A stretch of DNA of 64,000 nt from CAYUPI01 sp964446585 (GTDB lineage: Bacteria > Verrucomicrobiota > Verrucomicrobiia > Limisphaerales > UBA8199), in contig CAYUPI010000014.1 of NCBI GenBank assembly GCA_964446585.1, positions 62,001-126,000 on the forward strand. Direction: 5' to 3'. Of this stretch, positions 55,196 to 63,025 are shown piece after piece (positions within the stretch are counted from its first letter, which is position 1; each line of letters begins with the position of its first letter). Below the pieces are notes generated by a model. The model ran no database searches and was not told the DNA's origin. It was given only the letters and a program-made list of their open reading frames with translations. Both the position numbers and the translations under genes were made by a program.

Positions 55196-56445
55196 CAAGC
55201 CCCCAGCGAAAAACCCGCATTGCTCTCTATTCACCCGGTATTGTTGGCCTGGGCCACTTACGCCGGAACCTGCTTATCTCCCAGGTTTTGGCCGAGTCGG
55301 AGCTTCGGTCGGTAAACCTGATGGTCACTGAGGCGAGGGAGGCCAGTGCCTTTGTCAACTGCATGCCCCCAGGCGTTGACTGCATCACTCTGCCTGGGCT
55401 GAGCAAGGGCGTGGATGGGGTTTGCAAGCCTCGGTACTTGGACCTTCCACTGAAGCAGGTGATCGCTCTTCGAGGGCGAACGATTCGCGCCGCGCTCAAA
55501 GCGTTCGAGCCGGATCTGCTGGTTGTCGACAATTTACCTCGCGGCGCATACCGGGAATTGGATCCGGCGCTGAAACAGCTTAAAGCCGCGGGACAGACGC
55601 GCTGCGTACTGGGACTGCGGGACGTGCTCGATGAGCCCTGGTCAGTGCAGCGGGACTGGCTCCGATGGAGATTCGATGAGGCCGTTGAGGAGTATTACAG
55701 CGCAATCTGGGTGTACGGGGATCCTTCAGTGTATAACATGATTGATGAGTATCGCTTCCCGCCTAATATTGCCTCGAAGATTCGCTTTACGGGTTACCTG
55801 GACCAATGCAAGCGGATGAGCTTTCCGAATCGGCAATCCCAGGAGCCACTGGAGGCCGATACTGTGCCCCAGGGAAGGCTGATGCTTTGCCTCCTGGGCG
55901 GTGGGCAGGACGGCGACCGGCTGGCCGAAGCTTTTTCGCAAGCGGATCTTCCCCCGGACGCCTGCGGCTGCATCGTGACGGGGCCCTTCATGTCGGCGGA
56001 CACACAACGGCGGCTGCTGCAGCGGGCGGCGGCGAACCCTCGGCTGCGCGTGCTGAGCTTCATTTCCGAACCAACAATGCTCGTCAAACGAGCCGACCGG
56101 GTGATTGCGATGGGCGGCTACAATACGGTGTGCGAAGTGCTCTCGTTTGAAAAAAGGGCGTTGATCGTGCCGCGGGTAAAGCCGCGCAGGGAGCAGATCA
56201 TTCGGGCGTCGCGGCTGCGCGACATGGGATTGATCGACATGCTGGAAGTGGACCGGTTGAGTCCGCAAGCACTCTCCGAATGGATGGCGCGGGAATTGCC
56301 ACCCTTGCAGGTAAACGGCCGACTTAATCTAAACGGTTTGGAGCGGCTGCCTGAATTGGCGGCGGAAGTTCTTGGGCGCTCGGGCCAGCAAGCGGCGGCT
56401 CGACAAGCAATCGCTGGCGGCATTCCGACGCTGGCGGCTTCATGA
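55192..56445 (+). CDS. GT-B glycosyltransferase (MurG-like)
   Basis: 417 residues. The N-terminal loop GIVGLGHLRRNLLIS and the C-terminal donor-binding region (PTMLVKRADRVIAMGGYNTV, then LSFEKRALIVPRV) give the typical MurG/GT28-like layout. It should transfer a sugar from a nucleotide sugar to a lipid or polysaccharide. It begins in an ATGA overlap with the relic and ends in an ATGA overlap with the next glycosyltransferase, so it belongs to a tight operon. The sugar is unknown. Confidence 0.86.
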   Translation: MTSPQRKTRIALYSPGIVGLGHLRRNLLISQVLAESELRSVNLMVTEAREASAFVNCMPPGVDCITLPGLSKGVDGVCKPRYLDLPLKQVIALRGRTIRAALKAFEPDLLVVDNLPRGAYRELDPALKQLKAAGQTRCVLGLRDVLDEPWSVQRDWLRWRFDEAVEEYYSAIWVYGDPSVYNMIDEYRFPPNIASKIRFTGYLDQCKRMSFPNRQSQEPLEADTVPQGRLMLCLLGGGQDGDRLAEAFSQADLPPDACGCIVTGPFMSADTQRRLLQRAAANPRLRVLSFISEPTMLVKRADRVIAMGGYNTVCEVLSFEKRALIVPRVKPRREQIIRASRLRDMGLIDMLEVDRLSPQALSEWMARELPPLQVNGRLNLNGLERLPELAAEVLGRSGQQAAARQAIAGGIPTLAAS

Positions 56446-57761
56446 GCGAGCCATTCGGAAACGCGCTCCTCCGACCGGTCAGCGTGGGTTACGTGGTCAA
56501 GATGTTCCCCCGCCTATCGGAGACTTTTATTCTTAATGAGATTCTGGAATTGGAACGGCAGGGGCTGTCGCTGCGCATTTTCTCGCTCAAACGCCCAAAC
56601 GAATCCGTGGTCCATCCTCAGGCCAAATTGGTTCGCGCGCCGATTACCTATCTTCCTGAGAGCATTCATCGAGAGCCGCTTCGGATTCTCCGGGCCCAGT
56701 TCGCAGTCGGTCGTTTTTGCCGGCGCTCCTATCGCGACACGCTCATCGATCTGCTCAGAAATTGCTGGGGGCGGTCCCTGGGAAAATCGTTGCTCAGATT
56801 CAGCCAAGCGAGTTGCCTCATAGCCGAACTCAAAGGAATCAGCCACCTGCATGCGCATTACGCCACGGATCCGGCCAAGGTGGCGTTCCTTGCCCACTTG
56901 ATGACAGGCATTCCCTACAGCGTGACGACTCATGCCAAGGATTTATTTCAAGATGAACGGCTCAGCTCTCCCTCCATCCGGGAACGGCTTGGCCGGGCGC
57001 GCTTCATTGTCGCTAACAGCCATTACAGCGCCGGCCAGCTTCGAGCCCATCTCAAGGCCGACGCTGAGATTCATCCGATCTACAATGGCATTGACTTGAA
57101 CCTCTTTCAGCGTCCGCAAAACGAGCCGACCGAACCGGTCATTTTGAGCGTAGGGCGTACGGTGGAGAAGAAAGGGTTCGCTGTTCTTGTCCAAGCGTGC
57201 CACCTTCTGAAAAACCGTCGAGTTCGTTTTCAATGCAAAATTGTTGGCCGGCTCGCTCGCTCGCTCCGAAAGCAGATCGACCGTTTGGGACTTGAACGAG
57301 ACGTGCAGATGCTTGGCCCGCTGCCGCAGCAGGAGGTCCTCACGCAATATCAGCAGGCCATGATTTTTGCCCTGCCTTGCGTTGTGGCAGCGGATGGCGA
57401 CCGAGACATTTTGCCAAACGTCCTCAAAGAGGCGATGGCTGTGGGCGTGCCGGTCGTCACGAGCCACCTTGCTCCGATTGAAGAATTGATACAGGATGAG
57501 GTCAACGGTCTGCTGGTTCCTCCCGGCGACGTAGCGGCGCTGGCAAACGCCCTGGAGCTGCTCCTGACCGATGCCAAACTCCGCCAGAGGCTTGCCAGCC
57601 AGTCGAGAGTAGTCATTGCGGAACGGTTTGACATGCGGACGAGCTTCACCCAGCTCAAAAATCTCCACCTGCAGATGATGCGAGACCGGCTACCCGTACC
57701 GGTCACGATTGGGACGGCTTGGACGAAACCCGAGAGCTATGAACCAGAGCAAGTCTCTTAA
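56442..57761 (+). CDS. GT4-family glycosyltransferase
   Basis: 439 residues. The N-terminal part has VVKMFPRLSETFILNEILEL, LHAHYATDPAKVAF and SVTTHAKDLF; the GT4 donor site includes ILSVGRTVEKKGFAVLVQAC, then RDILPNVLKEAMAVGVPVVT and NGLLVPPGDVAALANAL. This is the retaining GT-B type used in exopolysaccharide assembly. It overlaps both neighbours (ATGA before, 23 bases after). Close similarity in layout and motifs to the next gene suggests a tandem duplication. Confidence 0.91.
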   Translation: MSEPFGNALLRPVSVGYVVKMFPRLSETFILNEILELERQGLSLRIFSLKRPNESVVHPQAKLVRAPITYLPESIHREPLRILRAQFAVGRFCRRSYRDTLIDLLRNCWGRSLGKSLLRFSQASCLIAELKGISHLHAHYATDPAKVAFLAHLMTGIPYSVTTHAKDLFQDERLSSPSIRERLGRARFIVANSHYSAGQLRAHLKADAEIHPIYNGIDLNLFQRPQNEPTEPVILSVGRTVEKKGFAVLVQACHLLKNRRVRFQCKIVGRLARSLRKQIDRLGLERDVQMLGPLPQQEVLTQYQQAMIFALPCVVAADGDRDILPNVLKEAMAVGVPVVTSHLAPIEELIQDEVNGLLVPPGDVAALANALELLLTDAKLRQRLASQSRVVIAERFDMRTSFTQLKNLHLQMMRDRLPVPVTIGTAWTKPESYEPEQVS

Positions 57762-58986
57762 AGTCGGCTACGTCCTAAAGAGGTTTCCGCGCCTCTCGGA
57801 GACTTTCATTTTGAATGAATTGCTCCAACTGGAGCGTCAGGGAGCGTCCATCCAAGTCTATTCCATGATCGATCCCGCGGTGGTCGAGGCGAACGGTGTG
57901 CGCCACGGCCTACTTCGCGAGTTGGCGGCGCAAGTCACTTACCTGCCGCGCAAGGTGGCCCTCAAAGGATTAGTCGTCAAACGCGGTCGCTTTAGCGATG
58001 GCGAGTTTGCCGAGGAGGCCTACAAAATTAAATCCGCTGCCTTCCTTCAAGCCGCGACCATCGGCAACATGGCTGTGGCGCACGAGATCGGCCACCTGCA
58101 CGCCCACTTCGCGACCGACGCGGCCACGGTTGCTTTGCTCGCCAGCCGGCTCACGGGTATCCCGTGCTCTTTCACCGCACACGCTAAGGACATCTACCAT
58201 AAGAATGTCGATCGCGCGTTGCTGCGGCGGAAAATTCAAGAGGCCCGCTTTGTGATTACGGTCTCCGAATTCAATCGGCGATTCTTGGCGGATCTGGCCG
58301 GGCCGGACCTCGCAAACAAGATCGTCCGGCTCTACAACGGCCTCGATCTGGAGCGTTTTAAACCCGACCCCCGAATCACTCGCGAGTCAGCGTCTATTCT
58401 GGCGGTTGGCCGCCTGGAAGAGAAGAAAGGGTTTCGACATCTCATAGAGGCCTGCCGTATCTTGCGCGACTCCGGGCAGTCTTTCCATTGTCTCATTATC
58501 GGTGAGGGACCTGAGCAGGAAGCCTTGAAGCAGCAAATCGCCGAGGCGGGTTTGTCGGACCGCGTTTTGCTGGCCGGAGCGCAACCGCAAGAGCAGTTGA
58601 TCGAAGCGATGAAGCGCGCGACGATGCTGGTGCTCCCCTGCGTGGTCAGCACCTCGGGCGATCGGGATGCGCTGCCGACGGTATTGCTGGAGGCGTTGGC
58701 CAGCGGGCTGCCGGCTATTTCCACAGCGCTGGTCGGGATTCCCGAAATCATTGAGAATGGAAAAACGGGCCTGCTGGTCCCGCCAGGCGAACCCCGGTCT
58801 CTGGCCAAAGCCATCGGAGAAGTTCTAAGGAATCCGGAACTCCAAAAGAGGTTGGCCCAGGCCGGGCGGGCGAAAGCGGAGACGGTCTTCGACATTCGCA
58901 AGAACGTCTGCATCCTCCAGGAACTCTTTGCCAAATCAGCATTCGACCAGCAGAGTGTTGGCGAACCGGCTGAGGAGGGAGACTGA
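57739..58986 (+). CDS. GT4-family glycosyltransferase, tandem paralogue
   Basis: 415 residues from the ATG at 57739 inside the previous gene's 3' end. VLKRFPRLSETFILNELLQL, LHAHFATDAATVALL and CSFTAHAKDIYHKN parallel the preceding gene closely, as do SILAVGRLEEKKGFRHLIEA, RDALPTVLLEALASGLPAIS and TGLLVPPGEPRSLA. It ends in a one-base TGATG overlap with the next gene. The two paralogues probably add different sugars to one repeat unit; this is inferred from the cluster only. Confidence 0.92.
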   Translation: MNQSKSLKVGYVLKRFPRLSETFILNELLQLERQGASIQVYSMIDPAVVEANGVRHGLLRELAAQVTYLPRKVALKGLVVKRGRFSDGEFAEEAYKIKSAAFLQAATIGNMAVAHEIGHLHAHFATDAATVALLASRLTGIPCSFTAHAKDIYHKNVDRALLRRKIQEARFVITVSEFNRRFLADLAGPDLANKIVRLYNGLDLERFKPDPRITRESASILAVGRLEEKKGFRHLIEACRILRDSGQSFHCLIIGEGPEQEALKQQIAEAGLSDRVLLAGAQPQEQLIEAMKRATMLVLPCVVSTSGDRDALPTVLLEALASGLPAISTALVGIPEIIENGKTGLLVPPGEPRSLAKAIGEVLRNPELQKRLAQAGRAKAETVFDIRKNVCILQELFAKSAFDQQSVGEPAEEGD

Positions 58987-60176
58987 TGCGGATTGCTTAC
59001 GTCAGCGCAGACACGGGTGTGCCGATCTTTGGTCGTAAAGGCTGCTCGATTCATGCGCAAGAGGTGTTACGGGCGATGAAAAAGTGCGCTGTGGAAATCG
59101 ACCTGTTTGCTCTTCGTCTCGATGGCCAACCGCCCGCTGGCTTGGAGACGGTAGCTGTCCACCACCTTCCCGCGTTGCCCAAAGGGGATCGAGCCGCTCG
59201 CGAACAAGCCGCCCTCGCCGCTAACGGCGAGCTGCGAAGCGCGCTCGAAAAAGCTGCGCGCGAAGCGCCGTTCGACCTGATCTACGAGCGCTACTCACTG
59301 TGGAGTTGCGCCGCGATGGAATTTGCGCGAGACCTCGGAATACCCGGATTGCTTGAAGTCAACGCGCCGTTGATTGAGGAGCAGGCGCAATACCGTGAAC
59401 TGGTGGATCGCGCCAGCGCCGAGCAAGTGGCCGAGCGGGTTTTCGGCGCCGCCACAGCCCTGCTGGCTGTCTCGGATGAAGTCGCCGAATACCTCGAACA
59501 CTATCCTGCGGCTCGGAACAAAGTACAAGTAATACCCAACGGCGTTGACCCGGAGCGTTTTCCGGCAAATCTGAAGCCGTCATTGCCCGGCACGCCTGGA
59601 ACATTCACCGTGGGCTTTGTCGGCACTTTGAAAGCGTGGCACGGGCTGGGGATTTTGGTCGAGGCCTTGGCGCTCATGCGCCGGCGCAACCCGCAGACTC
59701 GATTGCTCCTGGTGGGCGACGGGCCGGAACACGGGCGGCTCGTGGCAGACTTGTCAGAGCGCGGCTTGCTTCAAGCGGTTCATTTTACCGGCGCAGTTGC
59801 CCCCAGCCAAGTGCCCGGGCTGTTGGCTTCGATGGATGCAGCCGTCGCGCCGTACCCGAAACTGTCGCATTTCTATTTCTCACCGCTCAAGGTTTATGAA
59901 TACATGGCCGCGGGGCTGCCGGTGGTAGCCAGCCGGGTCGGTCAGCTCGAGAAACTGATTGAACCCGAGGTGAACGGTTTGCTTGTGCCGCCGGGCGATG
60001 CGCCTGCGCTGGCAGAGGCACTCGGGCAATTGCAAAGTGATCCTGAGCTGCGTTTGCGGATTGGCCAGGCGGCTCGAGCCAAGGTGCTTCGAGACCACAC
60101 CTGGGACCGAGCAGTCCAGCGCATCCTGAGGCTTGCCGGAATGGAGCGGCAACCGCATTTTATCGAGAAGCAATAG
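58986..60176 (+). CDS. GT4-family glycosyltransferase
   Basis: 396 residues. N-terminal VSADTGVPIFGRKGCSIHAQ carries the Gly-rich acceptor-side loop; FTVGFVGTLKAWHGLGILVE, LLVGDGPEHGRLV and YFSPLKVYEYMAAGLPVVAS, with NGLLVPPGDAPALAEAL, form the donor site with the EX7E-like region. It belongs to a different GT4 subgroup from its two upstream neighbours, and is the last of the overlapping glycosyltransferase run before a 121-base gap. Confidence 0.91.
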   Translation: MRIAYVSADTGVPIFGRKGCSIHAQEVLRAMKKCAVEIDLFALRLDGQPPAGLETVAVHHLPALPKGDRAAREQAALAANGELRSALEKAAREAPFDLIYERYSLWSCAAMEFARDLGIPGLLEVNAPLIEEQAQYRELVDRASAEQVAERVFGAATALLAVSDEVAEYLEHYPAARNKVQVIPNGVDPERFPANLKPSLPGTPGTFTVGFVGTLKAWHGLGILVEALALMRRRNPQTRLLLVGDGPEHGRLVADLSERGLLQAVHFTGAVAPSQVPGLLASMDAAVAPYPKLSHFYFSPLKVYEYMAAGLPVVASRVGQLEKLIEPEVNGLLVPPGDAPALAEALGQLQSDPELRLRIGQAARAKVLRDHTWDRAVQRILRLAGMERQPHFIEKQ

Positions 60177-60216
60177 TGGTCTAGCAGGTCAAAAAGGTTA
60201 AAAAGCTTACCTTAGC

Positions 60217-60281
60217 TACATCGTTACGAGGGCCAGACGCGCGGCGCGGCCATGTAATTGGTGTAACAATGTAACGATGTA
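60217..60281. promoter_or_regulatory. Inverted repeat upstream of the ABC exporter
   Basis: TACATCGTTAC (60217-60227) and GTAACGATGTA (60271-60281) are perfect 11-base inverted repeats around a G+C-rich centre. Several further TGTAAC units follow toward the start codon. This may be an operator or just a repeat; it lies within the only sizeable gap in the cluster. Confidence 0.4.
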
Positions 60282-60297
60282 ACTGTAACAACCGTAA

Positions 60298-62142
60298 ATG
60301 TCGCGACCGCAAACGCTTTCCAAAAGCCTGCCCGGCCTGTGGAGGATTACGAAATACTTCTGGCCGCAGCTCCGCAAGCATCGCCCTTTGATCCTCGGGG
60401 CGATGACAGCTCTGTTCGCCGAAGTTGGCTTGCGCTTGTTGGAGCCCTGGCCGGTGAAGTTTGTCTTTGACCGTGTCATTGGCACGTCACGCGGCGCGCG
60501 CGCCTGGGGCATCCCCGCACTGGCCAACTTTTCACCCACGGCGCTGATCGCCTTGGCGGCTTTGGGCGCAGCTTCCATCAGCGGAGCGCGCGCCTTGGCC
60601 GCTTATTGGAATAATATTGGTTTTGCCAAGCTCGGCAACCGGGTGCTGACCCAAGTGCGTTCGCAACTTTATCGTCACGTTCAATATCTCTCGCTCTCCT
60701 TTCATACCAAGGCCAAGACCGGCGATCTGGTGGTGCGCGTGATCGGCGACGTGAGCATGCTGCAAGACGTGGCGGTGACCGCCTTGCTGCCGCTGCTGGG
60801 GCGGCTGTTGATTCTCGTGGGTATGCTGGCGATCATGTTCTCGCTAAACTGGCAACTGGCCCTCATCGCGCTGGCGGTTTTTCCCCCGTTCTGGTTGCGG
60901 AATGTGCGCTTGATGCAGCGCATCCGGCAAGTGGCACGCCGCCAGCGCCAGCGCGAAGGCGCCATGGCGGCCACTGCGGCCGAATCCATTAGCGCCATCA
61001 AAACCGTGCAAGCTCTCTCACTGGAGGGCGCTTTCGCGCAGGTTTTCTCGCGCGAAAACGAAAAGAGTCTGAAACAGGATGTGGAAGGCAAACGCTTGGC
61101 CGCCAACCTGGAACGCTCCGTCGATGTCCTCACTGCCGTTTCCGCGGCGTTGGTCTTATTTTTCGGTGTCCCGCAGGTGTTGCTCAACGAAATTAGCGCC
61201 GGCGACCTTTTGGTTTTTCTAGCCTATCTCAGATACGTTTTTCGACCAGTCCAGGATTTTGCGAAATATACCGGCCGGCTTGGCAAGGCCTCCGCCGCCG
61301 GCGAACGCGTGCTGGATCTGCTGGATCGCGTGCCGGACGTGCGCGATCTTCCGGGCGCAGTCCGCGCGCCCGCCTTCGAGGGACGGGTGCGATTCGCGGC
61401 CGTCAGTTTCGCCTATGAGCATGGGCTTCGGTTGTTGGAGAACATTGAGCTGGAGATTCAGCCTGGGCAGCAGATCGCGTTGGTGGGGCCCTCGGGCGGC
61501 GGCAAATCGACGCTCGTCAGTTTAATTCTCCGGTTGTACGACCCGATGAAGGGACGAGTGATGATCGATGGGCGAGACATCCGCGAGTTCACGCTCGAAT
61601 CATTGCGTTCCCAAATCAGCGTGGTGTTGCAAGACAACTTGCTCTTCGCTGCCAGTGTGCGCGACAACATCGCCCACGGCGCGTCATCTGCCACGATGGA
61701 TGAAATCCAGGCGGCGGCCCGGCTGGCCAGCGCCCATGATTTCATCGAGGCGCTGCCCCAAGGATACGAGACGGTCCTGGGCGAGCGGGGCGTGACCCTG
61801 TCGCATGGGCAACGGCAGCGGATCGCTATCGCGCGCGCGGCCATTCGCAAGGCGCCCATTCTGATCCTGGACGAGCCGATGACCGGCCTCGATAAGAAAA
61901 ACGAGCGGGCGGTGATTGAGTCTCTTGAACTGCTCAACCGGGGCCGGACCACCTTCCTCATCACGCACGATTTGGGCCACGCGACCGGCGCCGACCTGAT
62001 TCTCTATCTTGAGGCCGGGCGCATCCTCGAGCGCGGCACGCACGCGGCCTTGATGCAAGCCATCGGTCCCTACGCTGCTCTCTTTAACCTGCAAGCTGCG
62101 TCCCGCGACGAGAGGCGGGAGATTCATGCTCTCACTCAGTGA
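60298..62142 (+). CDS. MsbA-like ABC exporter (fused permease and ATPase)
   Basis: 614 residues. Five or six membrane helices in the first 320 residues (AALGAASISGARALAAY; LLPLLGRLLILVGMLAIMF) are followed by the ATPase domain: Walker A LVGPSGGGKSTLVSLIL, Q-loop ISVVLQDNLLF, signature LSHGQRQRIAIARA (His replaces the second Gly of LSGGQ), Walker B ILILDEPMTGLD and H-loop LITHDLGHA. This is the homodimeric exporter layout of MsbA and glycan or lipid flippases. It sits in the polysaccharide cluster and overlaps the next gene by 17 bases. Confidence 0.93.
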   Translation: MSRPQTLSKSLPGLWRITKYFWPQLRKHRPLILGAMTALFAEVGLRLLEPWPVKFVFDRVIGTSRGARAWGIPALANFSPTALIALAALGAASISGARALAAYWNNIGFAKLGNRVLTQVRSQLYRHVQYLSLSFHTKAKTGDLVVRVIGDVSMLQDVAVTALLPLLGRLLILVGMLAIMFSLNWQLALIALAVFPPFWLRNVRLMQRIRQVARRQRQREGAMAATAAESISAIKTVQALSLEGAFAQVFSRENEKSLKQDVEGKRLAANLERSVDVLTAVSAALVLFFGVPQVLLNEISAGDLLVFLAYLRYVFRPVQDFAKYTGRLGKASAAGERVLDLLDRVPDVRDLPGAVRAPAFEGRVRFAAVSFAYEHGLRLLENIELEIQPGQQIALVGPSGGGKSTLVSLILRLYDPMKGRVMIDGRDIREFTLESLRSQISVVLQDNLLFAASVRDNIAHGASSATMDEIQAAARLASAHDFIEALPQGYETVLGERGVTLSHGQRQRIAIARAAIRKAPILILDEPMTGLDKKNERAVIESLELLNRGRTTFLITHDLGHATGADLILYLEAGRILERGTHAALMQAIGPYAALFNLQAASRDERREIHALTQ

Positions 62143-63025
62143 CATCGAACCTAAACTCCTGAGCGCGCTCTGCGATGAAGGCTATGCCCTGGATCAAACC
62201 CGCTTCACGACCGGCCGTCCAGACCGCGCGACGCTGGCTTTGCGAACGCGTACCGGCACACCCGTCGTGGCCAAGCTCTATCCCGGTGGCGGCGGAGAAA
62301 CGGCTTACAATAACATGCAAGCCGCCTGGCGCTCCTCGTTCGGAGAACGGCGTCAGCCCCCCGGCTTGCCACAGCCTCTCGATTATTTGCCCGAAGCGGG
62401 AGTTCTCGTCATGGAACGGCTCGAAGGACGGTCACTGACGGAGCTGGCCGCGCCACGGGAGAAAATTTTTGAGGAATCAATCCGCTTGCTCTCAGCGCTT
62501 CATGGCTCTGACGCTCAACCGGCCACTCGGCGGAACTCGCGCGCCATTGTGCGCTCGGTGAAGCGAAAAGCGCAACGAATAGCCGAAATTGCGCCCCGTT
62601 TCGTTGACGTGACTCGACCAGTCGTCGAAGCTTTGGAAGCAGCGCGAGCGCACGACACCGAACTCGTGCCTTCGCACGGAGATTTCTCAGCGCGGAACAT
62701 TTTGGTTGGGCCAAACCGGCTGGCATTGATTGATTGGGATCGCTTTCAGTGGGCCGATCCCGCTCGAGACGTGGCTTATAATGGCGCGTACTCGTGGGTG
62801 TCGGCACTGCAGCGGGGCGATCGGCCCGAATGGTTGGAGTTGAAGCGTGCGGTCGCAGTTTATGAGTCGGTTCGTCCCGGCGTGGTTCTCGAACCACAGT
62901 TGGGATTCCACGTCGCTGCTGGGCTGATGCGTTTGGCGTGCAGCCTGGTCGAACTATGGCCGCACGAGGCTCACCTGGTTCCTGAACTCGCGGCCGAGGC
63001 GCGCCGTCATTTGGACGAGCGATGA
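62126..63025 (+). CDS. Aminoglycoside-phosphotransferase-like (APH fold) kinase
   Basis: 299 residues. The ATP-side beta strands include TPVVAKLYPGGGGETAYN; VLVMERLEGRSLTELA is the hinge; the catalytic loop LVPSHGDFSARNILVG (HGD...N) and metal site LALIDWDRFQWADPARDVAY follow the APH/choline-kinase pattern. It overlaps the ABC exporter start-to-end by 17 bases and the next glycosyltransferase by four. In a glycan cluster it may phosphorylate a sugar or lipid-linked intermediate, but resistance-type activity cannot be excluded. Confidence 0.87.
   Translation: MLSLSDIEPKLLSALCDEGYALDQTRFTTGRPDRATLALRTRTGTPVVAKLYPGGGGETAYNNMQAAWRSSFGERRQPPGLPQPLDYLPEAGVLVMERLEGRSLTELAAPREKIFEESIRLLSALHGSDAQPATRRNSRAIVRSVKRKAQRIAEIAPRFVDVTRPVVEALEAARAHDTELVPSHGDFSARNILVGPNRLALIDWDRFQWADPARDVAYNGAYSWVSALQRGDRPEWLELKRAVAVYESVRPGVVLEPQLGFHVAAGLMRLACSLVELWPHEAHLVPELAAEARRHLDER

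Noticed and set aside
62126..63025. Antibiotic-resistance annotation for the APH-like kinase
   Set aside because: The fold is shared by many sugar, choline and lipid kinases, and the gene is embedded in a glycan cluster. Nothing points to aminoglycosides.
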